Source of the DNA: an uncultured Treponema sp.
GTDB lineage: Bacteria > Spirochaetota > Spirochaetia > Treponematales > Treponemataceae
DNA: 12,612 nucleotides
NCBI GenBank assembly: GCA_905372235.1
Contig: CAJPOF010000063.1
Span: 1-12,612 of the forward strand
Reading direction: 5' to 3'
Of the stretch, positions 7,066 to 12,612 are shown one piece after another. The translations under genes and the position numbers were made by a program. A model generated the notes under the pieces. That model saw only the letters and a program-made list of their open reading frames with translations, was not told where the DNA came from and searched no databases. Position 1 is the first letter of the stretch. Each line of letters starts with the position of its first letter.

Positions 7066-7087
7066 AACACGGGTTGTGCGCCGTGTT
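7066..7087. other. Hairpin just after recR
   Basis: AACACGG (7066-7072) pairs with CCGTGTT (7081-7087) around an 8-base loop, directly after the recR stop on the minus strand. No T-run follows in the direction of transcription. It may slow or process the transcript, but it is not a standard intrinsic terminator. Confidence 0.35.
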
Positions 7088-7089
7088 CG

Positions 7090-7683
7090 CTAGAATTCGC
7101 TTCGTCCTCTAAAACTTCTTGCAAGTGTAAGTTTGTCCGCATATTCCAAATCGCCGCCTACGGGAATGCCTGTCGCAAGGCGGGTAACTTTCAGTCCGGG
7201 TCTGTCATGTAAAAGCCGCTGAAGGTAAAGTGCCGTCGAGTCGCCTTCGAAAGTCGGATTTGTCGCCACAATCACTTCTTTTACATCGCCTTTATTCAGA
7301 CGCTCGACAAGGCTTGCGATGTTCAGCTGTTCAGGTCCAACTCCGTCGAGCGGCGCAATCACTCCGCCAAGCACGTGGAAAAGTCCGGTGTAGCCGCCCG
7401 CCGCTTCTATTGTCTGAACGTCCTGCGGCTGCTCTACAACGCAGATGGAAGTGGAATCCCTGAGCGGATTCGAGCAGATAGGGCAGGGATCGTTTTCTGT
7501 CCATGAACCGCATACGGAACAGGGAATTATTTTTTCCTGAAGTTCAAGGATTGCCCTTGAAAAATTGTGCATGAAAATCCGGTCTGCTTTTAGAAGATGA
7601 TTCACGATTCTTGCCGCACTTTTTTTCCCGATTCCCGGAAGTCGGGAAAAACTTGCCGTCAGGTCGTCGATTATGTTTGCCAT
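7090..7683 (-). CDS. recR: Recombination mediator protein RecR
   Basis: This 197-residue protein loads RecA onto SSB-coated DNA with RecO/RecF in gap repair. Domains in order: a helix-hairpin-helix region with LPGIGKKSAARI (15-26), a four-cysteine zinc finger (Cys55, Cys58, Cys67, Cys70), and a Toprim domain starting ICVVEQPQDV (80-89) with acidic Glu84. The C-terminal GIPVGGDLEYADKLTLARS motif (172-190) follows. The length is normal for RecR. ATG 7683 shares its A with the ybaB stop (TAATG), so translation is probably coupled; its own SD is weak. It is third in the dnaX-ybaB-recR operon. Confidence 0.97.
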   Translation of the reverse strand: MANIIDDLTASFSRLPGIGKKSAARIVNHLLKADRIFMHNFSRAILELQEKIIPCSVCGSWTENDPCPICSNPLRDSTSICVVEQPQDVQTIEAAGGYTGLFHVLGGVIAPLDGVGPEQLNIASLVERLNKGDVKEVIVATNPTFEGDSTALYLQRLLHDRPGLKVTRLATGIPVGGDLEYADKLTLARSFRGRSEF

Positions 7684-7994
7684 TAAAAACTAAGACCCGC
7701 TCCGTTTAGTCCGCCAAGCAGAGGGCCTGCCTTCTGCTTTATTTTTTCCTGAATGTTTTCAAGCGCATCGTGGTGAGCCGCCACAATCAGGTCTTCCAGC
7801 ATTTTTACGTCGCGGTTATCCACACAGATTGGGTCGAGTTCGATTTTGAGCATCTCGAATTTTCCGTTCAGCGTAACCGTAGCCATGTGTCCGCCTGCCG
7901 AGCCGGTGGCGGTCAACTCGCCGATTTCCTTTTGGAACTTTTCCGCCTGCTCTTTTATTGCGCCGGGATTTTTCAGCAATTCGAATGGATTCAT
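7683..7994 (-). CDS. ybaB: YbaB/EbfC-family nucleoid-associated protein
   Basis: This 103-residue protein belongs to the small dimeric DNA-binding family; the Borrelia member EbfC binds DNA and affects gene expression broadly. The N-terminal helix (about 3-25) with basic and acidic residues and the sequence ATGSAGGHMATVTLNGKFEM (29-48) are typical. So are DVKMLEDLIVAAHHDALENI (62-81) and the glycine-rich C-terminus GPLLGGLNGAG. The frame extends upstream. I chose ATG 7994 because AGGAGG lies six bases before it. The start overlaps the dnaX stop as ATGA, and the stop overlaps the recR start as TAATG. Confidence 0.96.
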   Translation of the reverse strand: MNPFELLKNPGAIKEQAEKFQKEIGELTATGSAGGHMATVTLNGKFEMLKIELDPICVDNRDVKMLEDLIVAAHHDALENIQEKIKQKAGPLLGGLNGAGLSF

Positions 7995-10135
7995 GTTTTT
8001 CCTCCTACAACAGAACCTTTGAAGGCATTGCACAAAAGTGTTACCTGAATCGGAAGTTCCGTGGCGGTCATGGTATTTTTTTCTTCCTCGAATTCGATTT
8101 CAAATGCCATCTGCATTTGCGAAATCTTGCTCAAGGTTTGGTTTATGATGTTTATGTTCTGTTCGATGAAATTTTTCTGGTATTCCGTGGAGATTTTTGT
8201 CCTGATTTTATTTGGGCCTGCAAGTTTCCATTCTTTTGTTTCCATTAAAGTGGAAGCGAGCATTGCGTTGTTTATGGCAAGTTCGGCTACCGCCGTTCCG
8301 TAGAGCTTTTCCATTGTGATTGAATAGCCTTGGGGAGTAATCACAGGCTCTTGGCTTGAATGTTTTTTTTCGGAATGATTTGTGCCAGGATTTTGCGAAG
8401 TTTCTTCCAAAAGGGTTTCGCCCCGTTCTTCAAGATATTCGGGGCTTTCTCTGTCGTCAAAATATTCGTCTTCGGGGGAAAATTCTCCGTTGGGTGCATA
8501 GGCATAGTCCGAACTGTAAGCGGAATCAAAACCCGTTGCCGCAGACGGGCTTGCGTAGACTTCCGCCCCTTCGTTTTCCGGGTTGGCTTTAAGGGCGGAA
8601 AAAGTAGGAACTTCGTCGGGAAGTTTCTGTTCCGATTTTTCGTCCGCCGCTGTATTTTCAGGCGGCAGGGCTCCGCCATCATAAAAAGGGTTTTGTCTCT
8701 CTGTTTCGCCGCCGTCTTGACCGGAGTTTTCCTTTATCGGTGGATTTTCAAGAAATGAAAATCTGGGCGGATTTGGGTTTGTTTCCGTTGCAGACGAAAA
8801 GTTTTCGCTTTTTGGGGAATCGGAACTTATCGGGTTTGGAGGAATATTCATTCCGCCTGCCGAATAAAATTCGCTTCCGGCAGAATAATTTTCAGCCTGC
8901 GTGTTTTGCGGAATATTTTTTTCGGGATTCGAAAAGCCTTCTTTCTTATCCGATGGGAAATTCTCTTTTTCGTAAGAAACGGTTTCGCCTTTTAGAAGCT
9001 CGTGCGCCTTGTCGATTGCGGTTTTTACTTCCGCAGGAGAAACATATTGCGAAAGCCAGCACATTTTTGAGAAGGCAAGTTCCAGTTCATACCGCTGCGA
9101 AATCGAATATCGAATGTCCCTGTAAAGCTGCATGAATATGGAAAGAGCTCTTTCGCATTGTGTTCGATTCCACGCCTCAAGGACTTTGCGGCTGAATCTT
9201 TCTGCGGAATTCCCCAAAAGGGAGTCGCGGGTTATTCCGTTTTTTATAAGAAGGACGCTTCGTAAATATTCGCAGCTGTTCGAGATAATCTGTTCCGTGG
9301 ATATGCCCGACTGAAGAAATGCGTCCAGTTGGGTCAGCGTTTCGTCGGCTCTTCCTTCTGCGGCAGTTTCAAAAATGGCGTTCAGCCGTTCGATTCCTAA
9401 AAGTCCGAGTTTGTCCCGGATTTTTTCGTATGTGATTTTTCCTTCGCTGAATGCCACAACTTGGTCAAAAAGCGTGTAGCAGTCGCGGACAGAACCGCCG
9501 GATTCTTTTGCAATCCAGTAAAGCGCTTCGTCGTCCGCCTGTACGTTCATTTCGGAACTCGCCGAAGACAAAAGTGATTTTAACTGCTCTGCGGAAACAA
9601 GCCGGAAATTGTATTGCTGACACCTTGATTTTATGGTTGCGGGAACTTTTTGAAGTTCCGTGGTGGCAAAAATAAAAATCACGTGCGAAGGCGGTTCTTC
9701 GATTGTTTTTAGAAGAGCGTTGAACGCCCCCGAAGAAAGCATATGAACTTCGTCGATGATGTAAATCTTGAACCGGGCGGCGGTTGGCGGAAACATAACT
9801 TCGTCTTTTATCTGCCTTACGTCGTTCACCGAATTTGTCGATGCTCCGTCGATTTCGATTACGTCCAAACTGGAACTGTTTGTTATCGCCTTGCAGGATT
9901 CGCAAATTCCGCACGGAGCGCAAGTCGGGGAAGGCGAGGATTGGCAGTTCAGCGATTTTGCAAGGATTCTTGCCGTGGATGTTTTTCCGCAGCCCCTTGG
10001 ACCGGTGAAAAGATAAGCATGGGCAATCTGCCCCGTTTTTATAGAGTTTTTGAGAGTTTCTGCAACATATTCCTGACCGGTAAGTTCTTCAAGTTTCTGA
10101 GGTCTGCGGCGGGTCGCCGTTACTTCGTATGCCAT
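7991..10135 (-). CDS. dnaX: DNA polymerase III subunits gamma/tau
   Basis: This 714-residue clamp-loader ATPase opens the sliding clamp and ties it to the replicative polymerase. Seen: Walker A GPRGCGKT (45-52), a zinc module with Cys64, Cys75, Cys78 and Cys81 (Cys72 is extra), Walker B IIDEVHM with Asp128/Glu129, sensor FATTE (156-160), and SRC with Arg171. A helical collar follows to about 380. Then comes a low-complexity linker rich in Ser, Asn, Pro, Glu and Tyr (about 385-595), followed by a conserved-looking C-terminal domain (about 597-714) where tau contacts the polymerase. The linker makes it longer than many DnaX proteins. A GTG at 10144 is in frame. I prefer ATG 10135 (MAYEVTATRRRPQ) with GGTGGA four bases upstream. 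The stop overlaps ybaB as ATGA. Two poly-A runs could permit frameshifting to gamma-like forms (see findings). Confidence 0.97.
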   Translation of the reverse strand: MAYEVTATRRRPQKLEELTGQEYVAETLKNSIKTGQIAHAYLFTGPRGCGKTSTARILAKSLNCQSSPSPTCAPCGICESCKAITNSSSLDVIEIDGASTNSVNDVRQIKDEVMFPPTAARFKIYIIDEVHMLSSGAFNALLKTIEEPPSHVIFIFATTELQKVPATIKSRCQQYNFRLVSAEQLKSLLSSASSEMNVQADDEALYWIAKESGGSVRDCYTLFDQVVAFSEGKITYEKIRDKLGLLGIERLNAIFETAAEGRADETLTQLDAFLQSGISTEQIISNSCEYLRSVLLIKNGITRDSLLGNSAERFSRKVLEAWNRTQCERALSIFMQLYRDIRYSISQRYELELAFSKMCWLSQYVSPAEVKTAIDKAHELLKGETVSYEKENFPSDKKEGFSNPEKNIPQNTQAENYSAGSEFYSAGGMNIPPNPISSDSPKSENFSSATETNPNPPRFSFLENPPIKENSGQDGGETERQNPFYDGGALPPENTAADEKSEQKLPDEVPTFSALKANPENEGAEVYASPSAATGFDSAYSSDYAYAPNGEFSPEDEYFDDRESPEYLEERGETLLEETSQNPGTNHSEKKHSSQEPVITPQGYSITMEKLYGTAVAELAINNAMLASTLMETKEWKLAGPNKIRTKISTEYQKNFIEQNINIINQTLSKISQMQMAFEIEFEEEKNTMTATELPIQVTLLCNAFKGSVVGGKT
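8850..8923 (-). promoter_or_regulatory. Candidate -1 frameshift site in dnaX
   Basis: On the minus strand codons GAA AAA AAT (8923-8915) contain an A7 run, that is A_AAA_AAT in zero frame. A -1 shift meets TGA at 8894-8892 after seven further codons. Downstream, ATTCCGC (8914-8908) pairs perfectly with GCGGAAT (8856-8850), and CTGCCG (8883-8878) with CGGCAG (8862-8857). The two right arms are adjacent, so the stems could stack. The product would be about 414 residues, close to E. coli gamma (431). Hypothesis only. Confidence 0.35.
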
Positions 10136-10150
10136 TTTTTCCACCGCCTA

Positions 10151-10179
10151 AATATATCAAAACGGAACGAATTTAACAA
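10151..10179 (-). promoter_or_regulatory. Putative dnaX operon promoter
   Basis: On the minus strand TTGTTA (10179-10174) and TATATT (10156-10151) are spaced by 17 bases. The predicted start is about 10144, only some nine bases before ATG 10135 and right at an in-frame GTG (10144). The dnaX mRNA would then have almost no leader. Confidence 0.4.
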
Positions 10180-10195
10180 TCTTGAAACATCGTAT

Positions 10196-10389
10196 GGGGT
10201 GGCGGCGGAAAAATTGGGTTTTACAACCGTTTATGTTTCTACCGCCGCCCCAAGTTTTGCCGTTCAGCAAAACTTGCTAGCTGCATTGTTGATGCGAGAG
10301 GGGCGGAAAAACAGGGTTTTACATCCTTTCACGCTTCTTTCGCCGCCTCAAGTTTTTCTTGCGGAAAATTCCGTTGCAATATTTGCTAG
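10196..10389. repeat. Tandem pair of hairpin-forming elements upstream of dnaX
   Basis: Bases 10204-10262 and 10302-10360 align without gaps at an offset of 98, with about 47 of 59 matches by hand count. Both copies end in TTGCTAG (10274-10280 and 10383-10389). Copy 1 folds GGGGTGGCGG (10196-10205) with CCGCCGCCCC (10242-10251). It then has a perfect 10-bp stem, CAAGTTTTGC (10251-10260) / GCAAAACTTG (10267-10276), with a six-base loop. Copy 2 keeps GGCGG (10302-10306) / CCGCC (10343-10347), and its second stem is replaced by CAAG-TTTTT-CTTG and CGGAA-AA-TTCCG. No T-runs or ORFs support a terminator or gene. Together with the next feature it fills the 417-base dnaX-lldP gap. Confidence 0.75.
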
Positions 10390-10395
10390 TACTTA

Positions 10396-10559
10396 TTAGA
10401 TGCTTCCATCTAAAAGTCGTAGATAGCTTTATCTAAGACCTTTAGATAAGGCGATCTAAACACCTTAGATGCAGCTATCTAAAGTGTTTAGATACGGCGA
10501 TTCGAGCGGCTCGAATACAGGCTGTCGAATCGTCATCCGCTGGTTCGTTCTTTTAGATA
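10396..10559. repeat. Array of alternating TTAGAT/ATCTAA half-sites
   Basis: Half-sites occur at about 10396 (TTAGATG), 10407 (CATCTAA), 10420 (TAGATA), 10430 (TATCTA), 10442, 10454, 10465, 10477 and 10488, alternating in orientation every 10-13 bases. Each half-site is complementary to the neighbour on either side. For example TATCTAAA (10476-10483) pairs with TTTAGATA (10487-10494) around three bases. A variant block follows: ATTCGAG (10500-10506) / CTCGAAT (10510-10516), with a competing stem CGATTCGA (10498-10505) / TCGAATCG (10525-10532). The last half-site TTAGATA (10553-10559) contains the lldP stop codon. Spacers differ in sequence and length. Confidence 0.85.
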
Positions 10560-12100
10560 CCGAGTTTTGCACCGACAAAACATATCGTACCTGAAAGCAG
10601 TGCGTACAGTAAAAAGTATTTGAACACCTTTGAAAGAATTTTGCTTTCGGAACCGCCGGCATTTACCGCACCCGTTCCGATGGCGATGCACTGCGGGCAA
10701 ACCATTTTTCCGATTCCCGCTCCCATAAGATTCGCTGCGGCAATCCAGTATTGGCTCAAAGAAAGAGAAAGTGCCGTTTCCTGCTGCAAGTTTCCGAATA
10801 ATACGCTTGTAGAAGTTCCCGAACCCGTTATGAATGCGCCGAGTACGCCGATTAGCGGCGAGACAAACGGATAAAACGCTCCCGTTCCGGCAAGAAGTTT
10901 CGCAATATCCGAAATCATGCCGCTGTGAATCATAACTTTTGCGGCGGACATTACGGCGCAGATTGTAAAAACCGTTTTCCAATATTTTGCGGCCGTCTCA
11001 AAAAGGACTTTAAATATTTCCCGAATTTTCGCTCTTTGTATGAATGCGCCTATAAAAGCTGCTGTAAATATGATAACACCCGGCGTATTCACCCAGCTGA
11101 ACGACAGCGGCTTTGCGCCTTCCCCCGAATATACAACGACAGAGCTTTTTATGCCTTTAAGCGCATTATAAACCGGCGGACAAAGCGGAGAAGTCAACAT
11201 AAGTAAAACAAAAATCAAAATAAACGGAGCCCACGCCCGAAAACCTTCCGCTATGCTTATATTCAATTTTTCCGGAGCAGAACCGTTTGAAAGTCGAACG
11301 GAATATTCTTCAGGGGTTTTGATTTTAAAAATCTTTACGGCGGCTATTATACATATCATCGATGTTATCGAACCGATTATATTCGGCAATTCCGGTCCCA
11401 AAAATGACGCTGCAAAAAACCACGGCACAATAAATGATAGCGACGCAATAACTACAATGTGAACAATTCCTTTAAGAGCTTTTATTGAGCCGCCGATTAC
11501 GGCAACCATTAAAAACGGCGAAAGCGATGTTATCAAAAGCTGAATCAGTGCGGTTTTTCCCGATAAAAGAATTGTATCAAGTCCCGTTATCGCCGCAAGC
11601 GTTACGCCCGGTACACCCACCGACCCGAATGCCGTGGGAGTGGAGTTCGCAATAAGACACGCCACAACCGAATTGATTGGATCAAGTCCGATTCCCGCAA
11701 GCATTGAGGCGGGAATTGCTACGGCAGTCCCGAATCCCGCCATTCCTTCCATAAAATTACCGAATCCCCAGCCGATTATCAGCATTATGATTCTCTTATC
11801 GCCGGAAATGCCTGCAAGCATTTTTTTTATCAAATCCATAGCTCCCGTTTTTAGCGTAAGATTGTACGTAAAAAGAGCGGCTACTATTACAAGACATATC
11901 GGCCACAATGCATTCAGAGTTCCTTCAAGTACGGCTGTGGAAATGTTCAATACATTCATTCTCCAATACGAAAAAGCAAGCGCAATCGTAACAAGCAGCG
12001 CAATTCCGCAGGCTTTATGACTGGGCATTTTAAGTTTGCCGAGCGACAATATGAGCCATGCAATCGGCAGCATGGCAAGTGCAAAGTTCAAAAACAACAT
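10553..12100 (-). CDS. lldP: L-lactate permease (LctP/LldP family)
   Basis: This 515-residue inner-membrane carrier takes up lactate (and related 2-hydroxyacids) with protons. Hydrophobic segments along the whole length fit 12-14 helices. Family hallmarks are visible: GWGFGNFMEGMAGFGTAVAI (110-129), STPTAFGSVGVPGVTLAAIT (153-172), GAFITGSGTSTSVLFGNLQ (421-439), and NLMGAGIGKMVCPQCIAIGTG (458-478). The length is normal for the family. ATG 12100 has AGGAG six bases upstream. No lactate dehydrogenase gene is adjacent. The stop codon lies inside the terminal half-site of the repeat array, and no classical terminator follows. The gene may transport lactate for oxidation or excrete it; direction cannot be inferred. 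Confidence 0.96.
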   Translation of the reverse strand: MLFLNFALAMLPIAWLILSLGKLKMPSHKACGIALLVTIALAFSYWRMNVLNISTAVLEGTLNALWPICLVIVAALFTYNLTLKTGAMDLIKKMLAGISGDKRIIMLIIGWGFGNFMEGMAGFGTAVAIPASMLAGIGLDPINSVVACLIANSTPTAFGSVGVPGVTLAAITGLDTILLSGKTALIQLLITSLSPFLMVAVIGGSIKALKGIVHIVVIASLSFIVPWFFAASFLGPELPNIIGSITSMICIIAAVKIFKIKTPEEYSVRLSNGSAPEKLNISIAEGFRAWAPFILIFVLLMLTSPLCPPVYNALKGIKSSVVVYSGEGAKPLSFSWVNTPGVIIFTAAFIGAFIQRAKIREIFKVLFETAAKYWKTVFTICAVMSAAKVMIHSGMISDIAKLLAGTGAFYPFVSPLIGVLGAFITGSGTSTSVLFGNLQQETALSLSLSQYWIAAANLMGAGIGKMVCPQCIAIGTGAVNAGGSESKILSKVFKYFLLYALLSGTICFVGAKLGI

Positions 12101-12118
12101 GACAGACTCCTTGACTAA

Positions 12119-12388
12119 ATCAACAATGATTGCATCAACTATAGCAGACTTGGAATGTCCGATTCAACGGTTTTGGAAAACGGGGTGTACGGTTATTACG
12201 ATTCCTATAAACAGTCTAAAACCAACATCGTCTTCTCCCATCTAAAGCAAGGCGACTGCCGACACAATCAAACCATTCCTTCCTTCGAAAAACTCCTCTA
12301 AAACCGTGCAAAACCGGTTTTCAAAGCCGGCAAACTGAGCGAACTCATTTGCAAGTTAAGCGAATGTTCGGCGGACGATGCGCAGTAG
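12119..12388 (+). pseudogene. Decayed reading frame with in-frame stop, unknown family
   Basis: One plus-strand frame is open from 12119 and is protein-like on both sides of a single TAA (12299-12301). Before it come SDSTVLENGVYGYYDSYKQS and IVFSHLKQGDCRHNQTIPSF, from a possible ATG at 12155 with only a weak SD. After it come AKPVFKAGKLSELICKLSEC and TAG at 12386-12388. I do not recognise the family. It overlaps the putative lldP promoter and lacks a credible start, so a truncated, nonsense-mutated remnant is most likely. An alternative is a real 48-codon gene ending at 12301, where AAAACCG (12300-12306) / CGGTTTT (12315-12321) could form a weak terminator. Confidence 0.4.
12138..12167 (-). 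promoter_or_regulatory. Putative lldP promoter
   Basis: On the minus strand TTGAAT (12167-12162) and TATAGT (12143-12138) are spaced by 18 bases, placing the start near 12131 with a leader of about 30 bases. Two direct GTTGAT copies lie around the start region. No LldR-like dyad is recognisable. Confidence 0.45.
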
Positions 12389-12432
12389 AGAAAAAGAATT
12401 AATTTTCAGTGTAGTTTTTTTACGAAATATTT

Positions 12433-12453
12433 TATAATATTCAGTAGTGGAGG
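12433..12453 (+). promoter_or_regulatory. -10 element and ribosome-binding site of the last ORF
   Basis: A consensus TATAAT (12433-12438) lacks a convincing -35 at 16-18 bases. GGAGG (12449-12453) is a strong SD, eight bases before ATG 12462, and decides that start. Transcription from this -10 would begin near 12445, giving a short leader. Confidence 0.45.
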
Positions 12454-12461
12454 ATTATTTT

Positions 12462-12612
12462 ATGGATATCAAAGAAAATAAATCTACAAAAAATAAAAAA
12501 ACAGATACTGGAGCGGTAGCTGCCGGGATATTTACAGTTTCTGTATTGGCATATTGTGGATATAAACTGGTAAATAATTGTTTAAAAGAAACAAAATACG
12601 AATCTAATCCTC
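12462..12612 (+). CDS. Small membrane-anchored protein, unknown (cut by window end)
   Basis: Only the first 50 codons are visible. The product starts with a Lys/Asn-rich, strongly basic segment (MDIKENKSTKNKKTD). A single hydrophobic helix follows (about 17-37, GAVAAGIFTVSVLAYCGYKL), then a polar stretch. This fits a membrane-anchored or exported small protein with a cytoplasmic basic N-terminus. The strong SD supports a real gene. Codons are AT-rich compared with eno or dnaX, resembling the membrane ORF at 1739. No family is recognisable from this fragment. Confidence 0.6.
   Translation, partial: MDIKENKSTKNKKTDTGAVAAGIFTVSVLAYCGYKLVNNCLKETKYESNP

Noticed and set aside
7066..7087. Intrinsic terminator after recR
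   Set aside because: The stem is present but is followed on the minus strand by an A-rich, not T-rich, stretch.
6984..7142. 53-residue N-terminal extension of AhpC
   Set aside because: It overlaps recR and the putative ahpC promoter, and the family starts at ATG 6983 with a strong SD.
8341..9135. Several ORFs on both strands across the dnaX linker
   Set aside because: They are shadow frames of low-complexity coding sequence with no SD and no recognisable domains.
10251..10276. Terminator for lldP or dnaX region
   Set aside because: The perfect 10-bp hairpin has no T-run after it on either strand, and it recurs as part of a duplicated element.
10396..10559. CRISPR array
   Set aside because: Units are only 6-8 bases, alternate in orientation and have 3-6-base gaps; there are no 25-40-base repeats with spacers and no cas genes.

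Overview
This window looks like chromosomal DNA of a spirochaete, most likely a Treponema. The call rests on the dnaX-ybaB-recR order, a spirochaete-style lipoprotein signal, and a dispersed repeat that I recall only informally from treponemes. No species call is possible from sequence alone. Base composition is moderate through most of the window. It drops clearly at about 1640-2110 and 12400-12612.

Left half (1-6315), plus strand. The window opens inside a dispersed repeat whose second copy lies at about 2358-2477. Between the copies are enolase (eno, with a good promoter and a likely terminator) and an AT-rich four-helix membrane ORF. That ORF is followed by an out-of-frame fragment that may once have been its C-terminus. 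After the second repeat copy comes a three-gene binding-protein-dependent ABC importer of the ferric-iron/phosphonate/sugar-phosphate class: a lipoprotein binding protein, a fused two-domain permease and an ATPase with a TOBE-like tail. A perfect 16-bp hairpin at 6340-6381 can terminate both this operon and the converging gene ahpC.

Right half (6420-12100), minus strand. Transcription runs dnaX, ybaB (ebfC), recR, then ahpC. The first three are translationally coupled (ATGA and TAATG junctions) and form the clamp-loader / nucleoid-protein / recombination-mediator operon found in many bacteria. ahpC (2-Cys peroxiredoxin) has its own putative promoter and a strong Shine-Dalgarno (SD). Upstream of dnaX is a 417-base non-coding stretch holding two structured blocks: a roughly 60-90-nt hairpin element present twice, and an array of TTAGAT/ATCTAA half-sites in alternating orientation. 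The array runs into the stop codon of the next gene, an L-lactate permease (lldP).

Right edge. Beyond lldP lies a decayed plus-strand reading frame (12119-12388), then the 5' end of a small AT-rich ORF with one membrane segment, cut by the window end.

Most genes are ordinary housekeeping or transport genes. The best candidates for something undescribed are the half-site array with its tandem hairpin element, a possible programmed -1 frameshift in dnaX that would make a gamma-like product, and the modular repeat flanking eno. I saw no CRISPR array, rRNA, tRNA or intact insertion sequence.
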